Below are positions 12,431 to 24,616 of a DNA stretch of 64,000 nucleotides, piece by piece. The notes beneath the pieces are model-generated. The model saw nothing but the letters and a program-made list of their open reading frames with translations, ran no database searches and was not told the DNA's origin. The translations under genes were made by a program, and so were the position numbers. This DNA is from Epiperipatus broadwayi (lineage: Eukaryota > Onychophora > Udeonychophora > Euonychophora > Peripatidae). The stretch lies in assembly GCA_028023455.1 (NCBI GenBank), contig JAQFVV010006245.1, forward strand, positions 7,709,331 through 7,773,330, read 5' to 3'. Positions within the stretch are counted from its first letter, which is position 1; each line of letters begins with the position of its first letter.

Positions 12431-14559
12431 AATACAACTTTTAACAATTGAATATATTTATTAACAACAATAAAAAATAATGAAATTAAGGTCTCTAGAA
12501 TATGGCTATATACATATGCCTTCTGATTTTGATTAACATACTACAAAAATTATTACATTGTGATTTACATGATTAACATACAAAACTCAAGTTACTATAT
12601 AGTGGTCTACATATTACACACATATATATGTGAACAACTACATGTTTTACTATTGCATGAATATATATTTCAATTGACATTCAATAATCACAAAAATGAT
12701 TACATTTTACATGTGTCTTTTTGACATTCATAGATACATGCACAAATATGTGCAATATAATTCCTAAACATATTTGAATCATTATATAAAATACAATAAA
12801 TGATTAAAATTATATATATATATACACTGATGTTTATCTATTTTAATTTGTTACAATAATATTATATTTTTCATAGTTAATTCTTTTGTTAAAATACATT
12901 AAATTCACACATACACATGTATCAATAAACTATAGATATAATTTAAAATTAGTTATCAAATTTTATCTTTAATGATTACAGTTTGTTTCTTCTTTTTTTA
13001 AAAAAAAATATCAGTTTATAAGTTTTTTTTAAAAAAGTATTATTAACTTCTTTTTTTTTTTTTTTTAAATATAAAGTCAATTTTTTGACAAGTATTTGTT
13101 GATTGGTTAATTATCAACATTTTTAAATTTAGATTATAGAATCATCTATTAATCCTTTTTTATTTGTTTATTTTTAATCCAAGCAAAATTATTTGTTGGT
13201 ATTTTTTTTAAATAGGAAAGAAATTAAAATTTTTATTATCATTATATATAACATTGCTAACTATCAGCTGTATATATATTTATCTGTGCTTCTCTACATG
13301 TAGATACATCAGCATACATATAATGATTTCTTAATCAAGCTGATGGCTTTGGGTAAGCTGTTAGACTGGTTTGTTATAATTGATAGAGGTATAATTTAGA
13401 TAATTTGTTGGCCTTCATCGGTTACCTTCTATCCAGGATTGGTATACATCAGACAAGCTGTATTTTAAAACACATTTAAGCAGGCTAGACTCATTAGAAG
13501 TTGATCCAGACTTTATGTAAAGCAATCCCAACATAGTGAAATCAGTAGACCACTGTTTCTGCCTTTGCCCTTCTTGCATTATTCCATAGTCATTCCACAG
13601 AAACAATTGCTATTCTGCCAATTGCTTCTTAAAATATATTTAAAACCAAACTTACAACTCATCAATTTGACTAACTGCTTGCTGCCAGCTCTTACAAAAA
13701 CTAAAAGCCAAAGTAAAATAATATTGTTATCAATTCTTTTTTATGAATCATTGAGATGATGAAAATACTAATTTAAAAACTGTTTTTATCTTTTTAATCC
13801 TTTTGAAAACAAGTTTAAAGTTTTATCAAAGGTATGATTTGAAAAAATTGCTTTCAATTAACTTTAATCCTTTGGAATTTTATAATCTACAAAGATTTTT
13901 AAAAATAGATAAAAGAACTGTATACATGCATTATTTCAAAAATAAAACATGCTTGTTTTTAAATTTAAAATCAGAATACAATATTTATTTATTAGACTTT
14001 TTTAAATGTTTAATTTATAACAAAATTTTATTTTAAATCCAGAATTATTTAATTTTTTATTATGATTATTTTATTCCCAGTGAATGTAGAAAAATATCTA
14101 CAAAAATTTATGTCTGCATTTCTTTCTTTTATTTTATATATATGTGCATACTATGTTGCTGTGTGCCATGAAATCCAACTGGTTACAATATATATATTTA
14201 CAATAAATTTAATTTTTATATAAATTTTAGCTTCCCAATTTGATGAATATTAAATAAAAGAAAAAATTTTGAGATAGTTAATACAATTCAATGATTTTTT
14301 TTTAATTTTTAAAAATATAAGTTTGAATATTGCAGAACCACATATATTGCTGAGGGCTATAAAATTAAGCAATTGATGAAATTTTTGTTATGTATAATCT
14401 TAACTCTATTACAATATTCTAAGTAACAGCATAAAAATAACAAATATTCTCAAAACTTCATATATAAAATATTTAAGTATTAATTCTTCATCATTGCTAT
14501 ATTATTTATAAAGCTTTACACTTTATCCATACTTAAGAAAGGATTTACTAAAAAAAATG
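12431..14559. other. Intronic DNA, mostly nothing recognised
   Basis: AT-rich. The stretch 13330-13690 is somewhat richer in G+C and has a minus-strand open frame (13606-13415) and a plus-strand one (13565-13759). Neither has a recognisable domain. That segment is probably a decayed repeat, but no second copy exists in the window to prove it. Confidence 0.35.
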
Positions 14560-15560
14560 AAATTATTCCAAAATAAAGCCATAGGAATTTATAACTGGAA
14601 CTAACAAATAATATCAAGCTAAATGTCCATTAATTAAAAACAAAATTGTAATTATAATTGAAATAATAAATTTAATGGTTTACAAACTATTACAAACAAT
14701 CCTTAAATCCACAAAAGTACTTTTGGTTAATTTTTTAAACCTGCCTCAACTGCCATTAAATTCAATATATATATATATATATATATATTAATTTAAACAA
14801 TTATTATTTAATATTATAAATATAATTAATTAACACAGATTATATATTTCATAATCTATACTGAAATATGATGTCTATAAAATAAATTATCACTTATTAC
14901 ACGTGCATTGGTTTTGAAGATTATAATTAAAATGTTTTGAAAATATTAATTGCATATAGCTTTGATAATTACACTCATATTGATCAATCCAATATTTAAA
15001 CATTGACAATTTAAAATAATTAATATCAGCATGATATTTATGTAAAAACAATTTATTATAAGTAAAAAAATATTTAATAAAGATTTATAAATTGTTTTGT
15101 AGTTTTAATTTATTTACCATTTATGTTATCCAAAGTTATGATATAGCAAATGATTTCCTTCACTATAATGGTGCTTCATTTAAAATATAAAAGATAGGCT
15201 TAAATGAAGATGTAGAAAAATCATGATTTTTGCAGCAGATGATGATCATTAAGTAATCCTATTTGTAATAAATGAAAACATGTAGAAGTAGTTTATTCAT
15301 TTGAGTGTTGATTCCCAAATTCTTGTGATAAAAACTATTTATTTACTAGTTCATTGTGAGAAATTAAAATCCAATTGTTTTTTTTTTAAATTCAGCAGCT
15401 GATTACTTTGTTCACATGATCAAAATAGTTTTCTTGATAAGAAATCATTATTGGTTATTTGTCAATAGAACAATAAATAATGTTTCAGTCTATTTAAAAG
15501 TACATTTAATAAATAATTGTCAATTCTAGAAAATTAATATTTTTAAATTAAACAATTTGA
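14560..15560 (+). repeat. Dispersed ~1 kb repeat R3, copy 3 (interrupted)
   Basis: Matches copy 2 from 'agccataggaatttataactgg' (14577) through 'tttaccatttatgttatccaaagttatgatatagca' (15112) to about 15560. It is interrupted at 14626-14790 by a reversed Penelope-like 3' tail and an AT microsatellite that copy 2 lacks here. Its 3' end is cut by the foldback element at 15581. Confidence 0.65.
14630..14762 (-). mobile_element. Penelope-like element 3' tail, reversed fragment
   Basis: The reverse complement of this block matches the tail at 10022-10140 (gcagttgaggcaggtt, then 'ggattgtttgtaatagtttgtaaacc', then 'caattataattacaa'). No coding part is attached. It is followed by an (AT)n run at 14767-14789. 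It sits within R3 copy 3, so it arrived after that repeat. Confidence 0.6.
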
Positions 15561-15580
15561 TTTTATTATATAGGAATGCT

Positions 15581-15948
15581 AACCATGTCACAGACAATGG
15601 AATCCTTCCCATTGATGTATGCTCACTGATGATACATAGTTATGCTTTTCAGTGATTCCCAAAGTAAAACAATGTTGTGTTATTTTAAGTCAATGGCTTA
15701 TAATAAAATTAAACAACATTGTTTTACTTTGGGAATCAGCTTATAATAAAATTAAATAATATTATATTACTTTGGGAATCACTGAGAAACATAACTATGG
15801 ATCATCAGTGAGCATACATCAATGAGGAGGAGTGATGGCTTATAAAATTGAACAACATTGTTTTAGTTTGGGAATTACTGAAAACATAACTATGTATCAT
15901 CAGTCAGCATACATCAATGGGCAGGATTCCATTGTCTGTGACATGGTT
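15581..15948. mobile_element. Foldback element F2 with internally reiterated arms
   Basis: The left end AACCATGTCACAGACAATGG (15581-15600) is the reverse complement of the right end at 15929-15948. Inside, the block 'aaacaacattgttttactttgggaat' with 'gatcatcagtgagcatacatcaatg' appears about three times in alternating orientation. No open frame. This is the structure of a foldback element whose arm was reduplicated. No second copy was seen in the window. Confidence 0.8.
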
Positions 15949-16084
15949 GAAGTAGCATACATATTTATAATATCTTTTAATATCTAAAATATTAAGTATT
16001 TTAATGTCTTTATTTTTTGAATCATTATTAGTATTTATTATCAGACCACCTTTTCACTGGACACTGGTTATTTAATCAATCACA

Positions 16085-16310
16085 GTTATTTTGATGTAAA
16101 CTTCTATTCTTATTTGGGATTTGAACTCAGATTTTTAAGCACTCTACAACTATCTACACTATTTCATACAACTGATACACATGTAGAAAAGATAAATAAT
16201 CACCAATATATCTATTTCATGCTAAACCAGCCCTTATCAGTTGGTCCAGATTATCATCTCCCACACTTATATATAATCAGTGCTCAGTTTATATTAAGAT
16301 AGCAAATCTA
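16085..16310 (-). mobile_element. tRNA-derived SINE, family S1, copy 1
   Basis: Shares with 61285-61530 the segment 'aataaataatcaccaatat...tatttcatgctaaaccagcccttatcagttggtcca' and its flanks. On the minus strand it contains a good tRNA B box (GAGTTCAAATCCC, 16117-16129 reversed). A plausible but degraded A box ('tggaccaactgataagg') lies upstream in that orientation. The plus-strand frames here are not genes. Confidence 0.6.
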
Positions 16311-16524
16311 CTTACTTTAATAGATAGGCTTCAATCCATTCCAACCTCCAACTTTTCAGCCATCCATATCATTAAAAATCTGATGATGAAAACTCAAATC
16401 CCATGCTGATGCTAATATTATTGCCATGCCCATGTTACCTCAAGTCCCTCTGACCCATCATGTACAGGACCTTATCCATTTAAATACATATAAGAGGGAT
16501 GGACAGGATACAAGTTTGATGTGT

Positions 16525-16637
16525 AAATATTTGAAAACCAGGCACTCTTCACAAACCTGGGAGCTTAATTGTTCAAATCCCTTATACTTACAATTAAGCT
16601 CCCAGGTTTGTGAAGAGTGCCTGGTTTTCAAATATTT
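16525..16637. repeat. Perfect 48-bp palindrome, 17-base loop
   Basis: The arms 16525-16572 and 16590-16637 are exact reverse complements. The left-arm end and loop read GTTCAAATCCC, a textbook tRNA T-arm/B-box core, so the palindrome was probably made from part of a tRNA-derived element. Comparable in kind to the 63-bp palindrome at 11293 but unrelated in sequence. Confidence 0.9.
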
Positions 16638-17185
16638 ATATCAGTATTATATATTAATAGTGGTGCCATAATTATATATATATATATATATATATTATAA
16701 CAGAATATAATATGCCGTCACATTATTTTACAATTAAAATGAAAGATCACAAATAAAAATTGATTTATTAAAAAGAAAGAAAACTTAACTTAAAAACTGA
16801 AATTTAAAAACTGTTTAACGTATATATAGATCGCATGATGGACAACTTTAAAAACTATTTTAAAAAATAGTTTTATTTGAAAGTAATTTTTTTTGTAAAA
16901 AAGTAAAAGATATAAAGATTTGATATTTTTGGAAATAGAAATAATGTTGATTTCTATAATCTTAGAAAATGGAAATGATTGTTTTATTAATTAAATGATT
17001 GTTCAAAAGCAAGCTAGCCTTGAGGCATTTAAAATAAATTAAAGGGTCAGATAAGAGAGTACAAAGAAATTAAATGACCAATGCAAACACCAGAAATTCA
17101 GCACGGACCGTAACTGAAACACCAGAGGATTAGTGACGTATTGCCGATTGAATCCTAAGATCAAATGATAAGAGGCTAAGAAAAA

Positions 17186-17193
17186 TATAAAAG
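17186..17193 (+). promoter_or_regulatory. TATA box in LTR copy A
   Basis: TATAAAAG, 63 bases before the hairpin stem at 17256. The same motif lies at the equivalent place in the other complete LTR pairs. Confidence 0.55.
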
Positions 17194-17255
17194 CCAAATG
17201 ATTATTATAATTGTTATCTGAGAGCTGACTATGAATATGTCGTTATAACTAGCTA

Positions 17256-17290
17256 TATTGCAGATTTTCACGATGTGGAAGTCTGCAATA
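17256..17290 (+). promoter_or_regulatory. Leader hairpin, LTR copy A
   Basis: A 16-bp stem (17256-17271 with 17275-17290, two G-U pairs) closes a GAT loop. It lies at the same place relative to the TATA box as the hairpins of the other LTRs, but the conserved loop heptamer GACGCAC is not kept; the apex reads CACGATGTG. Either this old copy has drifted or its apex is a variant. Confidence 0.65.
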
Positions 17291-18701
17291 AAATTAGATT
17301 TTCCGGACAACCAGCTGAGACCTCCCTATGCCAGTTAGGGACCAAAAAGGAATGGCAAGTGGCGGCTTCGTTTTTAAAAAGGAAGAACAAACAATCTATA
17401 TAAGTGATCACGAAGATGGACCTCAGAATCTGTAAAGTATAAACTTTTGCCAATTGAACTTTCTTTTAAATAATTACCGTATAACGTCAATAAGTAATCA
17501 ATCCAAAAAAAAAAAGTAATATAAATGAATGTACTCTTATCTGACCAAGAATAGAACTCTAAATCAATTATAAATATTTGTTTTTATATACGTTTGCTAT
17601 TTCAATCATTTCCATTTTTTTAATTTAATTATTTATGTTTGTGTTTAACTAGGTTATTTATTTCTATCTGTTAAATAAAATGTATTAAATTAAAGTTGGG
17701 TGTAGATAGCTGCATGGATAAAGAGTAATAACTGTTTAAATTCGTTTATGTTTAATTTAAAGGATTTTAGTGTCAGGCTATTTGTTTCGTAGTTAGGGCA
17801 ATGCTTGTGGAAGGATATATGGGTGTTTATATTAATGTAATGTGAAGCGTGTTTAGCATACAGGGCAACGTGCCCAACTGAATGCATGACCCCAAAGAGG
17901 CAGTCATATCGTTGAAATGGTGGCAGATGTATTTCCTGCACCATTGACCCCTTCTAGCTCTATGGACAGGGATTTATAAGACGGCAGAAAGACCGCTTTC
18001 CCCCATACGTAGCACTCTTTAAAATAAAAAAAATTATATACATGATTCCTTAGTCTAACAGATGCCCTTTCCTGATCTAGACACGGATCATTTCCTTCAA
18101 ATAATATCACGCCGTCAGATGCCCATTCCTGTCGGCGTGGTTTTATGCTAGCATCTTCATATTGCATTGGTTGCAAATATATATCTGGAAGCTGACATTG
18201 GGTTGGCTACGAACTTTTAGTCTGGGATTGAATGAATGTTTTGATAAGTTTTAAGTGAAAAAAAAATCTATGTAGACTATCTATGCTCGTCATGCTAAAG
18301 TAAAATATAATTTAAATATCCATCTGTGCGATCTATTGAAAATAGTAATTTAAATTTAAAAAAAAAAATATTAATGTTAAAACCTAAAAATAAATTTATT
18401 CCTCAATTTTAAATGTGCGTTAATAAAAATCTATTTGTGTGTTAATTACTGGCAGTGGCTTATTTTATTTTATTGTTGTAAATATTTAATATATATACTT
18501 TGAGAATAGAAATCTATTGAAACTTATAAATGTTTTAAAATCTCTGCTACTCTATGAGCTAGTGACTAGGGCTGACGGCCGTGATCTTAACAGCACGTAT
18601 CTGTCGACTTTATAAATTTTCTAGGTTCAAAGTAGCCTAGTGGCGCTCTGTCGGCAGATGCGGTAAGACTGGAAACGTCATCATCATCCCCGATCGTTAT
18701 A

Positions 18702-19250
18702 ACTGGCTACCCAACTTGGGCCGATCTTTAATAAACATGAGTGCCCTGAGAATTTTAAAAGTGAATCATGCCCGTAAATTTTTTCTGAAAATTGTATAAA
18801 TATATTTGTTGTATTGACGTGGAGTTACAGTTTGAAATTTTGTCTTAAAGGTACTGCCAGTAAGAAAAATTGCGCATATGTAAAGAGAAATACGAGGAAT
18901 AAAAAGTAATAAATAAAACGTAATTAATAAATATAAATCATAATTTTTTTTTAAAAAAAAAAAGTCTTGTTTAAAATCTAATCGTTTAACTTGCCTAAAT
19001 AATACTTAAAAGTTGAAGAAAAGAAACTTGGAAGGGAGGGGGCAGAAATTTAGCTGGTAGTAAGGAATCATCAGTCAACTTTTTTTTTTATCATTATATT
19101 TGTAATTACTGTTTTGTCTTTTAAAAAAAAAGTTTTGTCCTTTTGAAATTTCATATATAACAAATTTGTGTAACGTAATTACTAACACTAAGTAAATTCT
19201 TTTTTTTTTTTTTTAAATGTTTTTATTTTTTTTGAGGAAGTTTACTGATA
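18702..19250 (+). mobile_element. Non-coding internal region of LTR element copy A
   Basis: 549 bp between the two LTRs with no open frame of note. It starts with a primer-binding-site-like TGGCTACCCAACTTGGG (from 18704), followed by CCGATCTTTAATAAA. It ends with a T-rich tract and TTTACTGATA before the next LTR. Both ends, and a middle 'actgccagtaa' block, are shared with the internal region at 43432-44158, so a non-coding internal region is a property of the family, not an accident of one copy. Confidence 0.75.
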
Positions 19251-19728
19251 TGTAACGATATATAAATATGTCGTTACATTAATTTAAAATAAAAACTTTT
19301 AAGTTCGCATATAAAAATAAGTGTATTAAAAAGAAAAAAAAAACTAAACGCTAAAATTAAAATGTTTGTTAAACGTATATATTCGCACAGATGCTAAACT
19401 TTAAAAATATTTTTTTCATAAACAAAAAAAAAAAAAGTATTTGAACGTATTTTTTTTAATAAAAAAATACAAGATTGAAATATAAAAATATTTTAATAAA
19501 AAAATAACGTAAGTTAAAATAAAAACAGGTATTAATTAATTCCTGTAATCTATAAATGGAAATGATTGTTTATTAATTATCTAAAAGCTGTTTAATTAAA
19601 AAGTCAGATGAAAAGTTAGATAAGAGAAGAAAGAGATTTTAGCTTGACCAATGGAAGCAAATAAAGGCCCGGACCATAACGAAAAAACAGAACAGTGACG
19701 TTTTTGTTCATGGAATCCATAGGAGGAC

Positions 19729-19736
19729 TATAAAAA
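19729..19736 (+). promoter_or_regulatory. TATA box in 3' LTR of copy A
   Basis: TATAAAAA, 52 bases before the hairpin at 19781. If transcription starts about 30 bases downstream, the hairpin would lie some 20-30 bases inside the RNA. Confidence 0.55.
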
Positions 19737-19780
19737 GAAAAAATATTGAGTTCCAGTCAGTTTTTTCCAACTTGATTTTG

Positions 19781-19820
19781 GTGAGTTGAGCGACAAGACG
19801 CACTTGTCGTCCTCACTCAC
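19781..19820 (+). promoter_or_regulatory. Leader hairpin with GACGCAC loop
   Basis: Stem 19781-19796 pairs with 19804-19820: CGACAA with TTGTCG directly below the loop, then GAGT and GTGAG continue after a 2-base bulge on the 3' side and a single bulged T on the 5' side. The loop is exactly GACGCAC. The stem sequence differs completely from the hairpins at 25205 and 41773, yet pairing is kept. Confidence 0.8.
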
Positions 19821-21332
19821 TTATTTTAAAAATGCAAAGACTGTGATACCAGAACAGAACCAGCTAATGCTACCTCCAAAATATCAGACCGGTCTTCCAG
19901 GAAAGTCTCCATGGGAATTGCCAACAGGAACAGGGACTCTTCTACCATAAGCAATAGAACTGAACAATTGTTAAAATCATAATATTAATTAAGAACTTTA
20001 AAGATTGATAAAAGTTAATTTAAATTTTATAAAAAGAACTTTTCTCTGACTTATGTGTCAACTCAATTGATAATGTGTAATTTTATATATGTTTGCGTTT
20101 GATAAAAAAATCATTTCCATTTATTATTTATTTGTATTAATAGTTTATTGTTTAAATTTTAAATGAGGAAATTTAAGGTTGGGTATAGACGTTGCATAGA
20201 TTCGTTAGCGGTTGATAATGTTGTGGTTTTCACATTCGATTAGAATATATGTCAACGATATCACTGCAAGCATCTTACGATGAATGCTAATGGGATTTGT
20301 ATATTCCCTATGCAAGTGACGTTTATCGATGACTTTGTATTTTGATCGGTTGTGTTTAATTTGGAATGTTTTTGACCGTGGAATCTGTGCAGCTGATCTG
20401 TACTCAACATTTTAAAACAAATTTTATAAAATTCATTTGTGCGAACGTATTTAAATGTTAAATTTAAGTCGGGCGTGAATGGCTATATAGATTTGTAAAG
20501 TTATATTAGGGGAGGGTAATCTTAGGTTATTTGTGTCGTTGTTGAATTGGGTCAATGGATTGGATATATTTGTGTAATTAGTAGATGTAGTATGAGTTTC
20601 GCTACGTGCAGAATCGCTGTATACACCGCACCAACCCTTTTGCCTATGGATGGGATTGTAAGTCGGCAAAAAGGATCGCGGTCCCTTCCTATGGAGTTTT
20701 TATTTTATTGTTCTTCTTGCTATACAGATGTCATATTCCTGTATTGGACAAGAGTCAATGTTTTCTCTAACTATACTGTTCAGATGTCCATTCCTGACAG
20801 TATAGTATATTTGTGCTGTTGTATTTTCATGCTACATTGAATACATAAATGTATCAGATGGATTGATGCCAGTTTGACTGCGAATTTTAGCCTAAGGTTA
20901 AATAGGGATAGAATGTTTTATTTTCAGATGCAAATCTATGTAGTCTATTCATACTTGACCATCTAAATAAAATATTAAACTCATTGAAATTTATGTAAAT
21001 GTACAATTAAAGAGTAATCTAAAAATCTAAAAAAATGTTAAACCTATTCCTCGAATTTAGAATGATTTTATATGTGCGTAAATAAATATTTTTTATGTGT
21101 TAATTTCTGGCAGTGGCTTTTATTCTCTTATATTTAAGATATAAAATTTATATTTTATTATCTCTGCTACTCACTGAACTAGTGACTTGGGCTAACGACC
21201 GGAATCAAGAAAAAAATTTTTTTTTTTTTTGACTTACGTATCTGCCTACTTTATACATTTTTCTAGGTTCAAATGCCTAGATGGCGCCCGGTAGTGCAGT
21301 TTACGTAAGTCTACCTTCTCCGGATTGTTATA

Positions 21333-23700
21333 ATATATAATAGCAGATCAGAGCAAGTTTAACATTGTGTCCAACAATCTGTTGAGTTTTTCTACATACA
21401 CACCTATTGATATAGATGAGACTGATATTCTAATATAAATGATTATTTACCATGACTTGCTTTTAATTTACTATTACAAGTTACAATGCTCTATCTAAAT
21501 CTATTTGAATTCACTTGCATTTCAATAATATTGACATATGATAATTTTATCTTGAAAAGATTTTTTTTTTAATGTATAATATATTTTTATCCATTATCTA
21601 GTGTGTTGTTTTTAATCTATTTATTTTATATTATTTAAAATATTTGATTAACATATATCTGTATATTTACTTGTTAAATACATTTTTTATTAAATAAGCT
21701 TTACAGTGATGCAAATGTTTGCTTTTGTTCATGACAATTCCAAGGTTTCTAACTCTAATATTTTAATCATTATTTTCAAGTAACTTCAGAGTGAGAAATA
21801 AATAAATTTCAATAATTTCTATAATCAATAAAATAAATTTGCATTATGAAATTCTAATATGAATAATTTATTATTTCCTTCTTTTTTTTAAAAAAAAAAA
21901 ATTTATCTTGAACTAAAGTTTTAAATGTATTAATAAACTTAAAATTTAATTATGAATAATTATCACATCGACACAATAGATAAAGTATAATTAAAATTAT
22001 AAGCATATCCACTTTCATATTATTTTGTATCATTGATATCTCGGGAAAAAATTATTATTGGATTTATATGGAGTTAAAAATAAAAAAAACAACAATTAAT
22101 TTATAATGTTCATATTTATGTTGAAATATATAAAAAATGATGAAATTTAATTTTTTTACTTTGGATCCAGAGATGCAGCTTTTTTGATCTTTAATGCTTA
22201 TAAGATTAAGATGTTTTGATGCCTTTTCTCTTAAGTAAAATATTTTATTTTTACTTGACTTATGAAATTATATTTATGAAACTTAGTGATGGTTGTGATA
22301 TTTATTTTTATAGATTTATGGAGATTGGACATAAATTTGCAGAATAACTTCAACCATAATAAAATATTTTCTAACATTTGTCTTAAGAAATTTACCTATT
22401 CACCACAGTTAGATGTTTATTGGAGTCTGTCCTATCAAAGTTGAAAGTGGCATTCAATACGATAATTTTATTACTTTCTAGTTAATCAATTTTTATTTTT
22501 AAGCATCTTCATTTTAAATTGATTTATCACCAGTGGTTTTTTTTTTCCACTATAAGACTTTTTTAAATTCTATTACCAACTATCTTTATATAAAATTTTC
22601 ATTTTATTTATTCTCAGGTAATTTCTTATCAGGAAGTTCCAAATAAGAAAGCAGTTGCAATGAATTTGATACAATTTGTAAAATTTTATGTTCAAAAATT
22701 TAACATATTGAAAGAAATGGATTTCTAAGATTAATTTTGTAAGCAATCTTTTAATGTACAACAAAATTTATCTTTTTGTATTCTTTTCTGTTTCCATTTT
22801 CTTGTAAACATCTGACTTTTTAAATAACTATTTATTTAAAATATATTATTCCATTTTGAACAGTTTTATTATTGATTATATCATTTAAATTGTATGTTAG
22901 TTATTCATATATACATAATCTTTACATCATTCAATTATAATTCCATATACATGTCAACATTTATTTTACACGTATTCAGCCTTACTTATTTTTCTAACAT
23001 ATACATGGTAGTGTATCATTTTGTAAACTGTGTTTAAAGAAAATGTTAATTTTTTTAATGTAAATTTGTGGACTTTTATTTTTAACATTTTTAAAATTAT
23101 TAATTATTCTAGATTTATAGTGTTGCTTTAATAATAAGTGATATGTTGTTGAACAATTATAAATAAAATTGATTTAAATCCTATGCTAGCTGATAGTCTT
23201 TATGTTTACAATCTTTTTATCTAATACTTTTATAACATTACTAGCATTATTTACATGTTTAATAAAAATCTATCCTGCATCTTCATTTTTTTTTTTATTT
23301 AATTACTACTATTCATTTTCCCTCTATTGTTTCCTTTTACTATTAGTTTTATTTTCACACATATGCAATTTAACATAAGGTGTTCTAACATTAAAACTTT
23401 GACTGTGAGAAAGCAGTCCCATAACCTTTTCCATTATGCAAAAAAATCTCATTATATATATATGATACAAAAATTTTCACACAGTTTATAGATGTAACTG
23501 ATATACTTTGGGATTCATCTGCATATGATTTTGATAATGAATATACTGACATTTTGGCTTGATTATACAAGTCATCAACTGGGTAATAAATATAATATTA
23601 TAAAGATGATTGTAGACACACTGTAAATGCCAGTTTATAACAATTCTGAAGTTCCATCAATAGTAAAACAAGTATATAAAATTGGGAAATTTTTTTTTAG
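21333..23700. other. Intronic AT-rich DNA, nothing recognised
   Basis: Many homopolymer tracts (for example a T/A tract near 21880). The minus frame at 22573-22764 carries no motif. No repeat shared with other parts of the window was noticed. Confidence 0.5.
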
Positions 23701-23718
23701 GGTAATGTTTTCATAATA

Positions 23719-23803
23719 ATCTTCTAAATATATATATATATTGTAATTATATATATATATGATCTTCTAAATATATATATATATTGTAATTATATATATA
23801 TAT
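23719..23803. repeat. Tandem duplication of an AT-rich 43-bp unit
   Basis: 'atcttctaaatatata...' through the TTGTAATT-centred AT stretch appears twice head to tail, directly abutting the foldback element that starts at 23804. Confidence 0.8.
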
Positions 23804-24278
23804 GAAATAGATCCAGTGCATATTGCAAGCTGTGAATTCAAATATAAAGTGTCAATCACCCTCCCAAATGCTATGTTTTTTTCAGAAACAACACCTTGTG
23901 AATAAATATAGTCTGAATTTCAAACAGCATGATCAAAAGACAACATCTTGATTATATGCTGCAGTGTTTTTAAGAGTATTGAAACACAGATCTTTGAACA
24001 AAGAGTGTGAAATTTAAATTTACATATATTAAACATTTTTATGAGCAATTTAAAATCATTACTAAATTAAATTTCATGCTCATTGTTTAAATAGACTTGT
24101 ATTTCAATTTATTTAAGACCATTGTAGTATATGAACAAGAGGGTAAACTTTGATTGTGTTGCTTAAAATTCAGACTTTATATTTATTCACAAGGCATCAT
24201 TGTTGGAAAAACATAAAAGTTGGAAGGGAAATTGACATTTTATATTTGAATTTCCACATTATGCACTGGGTCTATTTC
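23804..24278. mobile_element. Foldback element F3
   Basis: The ends GAAATAGATCCAGTGCA (23804-23820) and TGCACTGGGTCTATTTC (24262-24278) are near-perfect reverse complements. The arms pair on inwards through 'aatataaagtgtcaat' against 'attgacattttatatt' and the 'cacaaggtgttgt / cacaaggcatcattgttgg' blocks. No coding capacity. Pieces of the 3' arm recur at 26855-27060 and, almost unchanged, at 27957-28066. Confidence 0.75.
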
Positions 24279-24616
24279 TTATATATTTATGTTGGAAGAT
24301 TGCAAAGTTAGTCTTTCTTTGTATATGTATTGTAACGGGCACAGATGACGTTACATTGTTTTTTTTTATTAAATAATTTAATATATTAGTAAACATGAAA
24401 AGAATAAAAGTTCGCAAATAAAACTTCCTTTTTAAGAATTAAAAATTGAAAATTAAAATTCTATACTAAACTCGTATCTATATAAAATCGCACAGATGAA
24501 AAAAAATATTAAAATAAAACTTTATTAAAAATAGAAAAGGTATTGTAAAAGCAAAAACTTAAAAAAAGATTTAGAGATAAAAATATATCTTTAAGTTTGA
24601 AAACAAATTAATTAAT

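Larger units (their letters stand above)
16696..18701 (+). mobile_element. 5' LTR of non-coding LTR element, copy A
   Basis: Begins TATAACAGA (mutated TGTAACGAG) after an AT microsatellite and ends GATCGTTATA (mutated TCGTTACA). It aligns by landmarks with the four other LTRs of the family: a 5' inverted motif near 16700-16713, a TATA box at 17186, a hairpin at 17256-17290, 'catctgtgcgatc' near 18320, the 'actggcagtggctta' phrase at 18447 and a tRNA-like block at 18545-18650. It is clearly diverged from its partner at 19251-21332, so this insertion is old. A 4-bp flank ATAT (16692-16695) matches the flank after 21332. The minus-strand frames at 17690-18176 are chance frames in this LTR. Confidence 0.75.
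19251..21332 (+). mobile_element. 3' LTR of non-coding LTR element, copy A
   Basis: 2082 bp, from TGTAACGATA to GATTGTTATA, followed by ATAT as at the other end of the element. It contains a TATA box (19729), a leader hairpin (19781-19820), TCGCACAGATG near 19383 and CATTTGTGCGAAC near 20429, and a tRNA-like block with an A-run/T-run insert (21170-21275). Its two ~0.3-0.47 kb modules are in the order M2 (from ~20175) then M1 (from ~20465), opposite to the other LTRs. The frames near 20451-20840 are not genes. Confidence 0.8.

Noticed and set aside
16696-21332. DIRS-like or DNA-transposon interpretation of the 2.1-kb repeats
   Set aside because: The long repeats are in direct orientation, start TG and end CA in the youngest copy, have 4-bp target duplications and a primer-binding-site-like sequence, all as in LTR retrotransposons.
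23719-23803. CRISPR-like or satellite repeat
   Set aside because: Only two copies of an AT-dominated unit; a simple tandem duplication in eukaryotic DNA.
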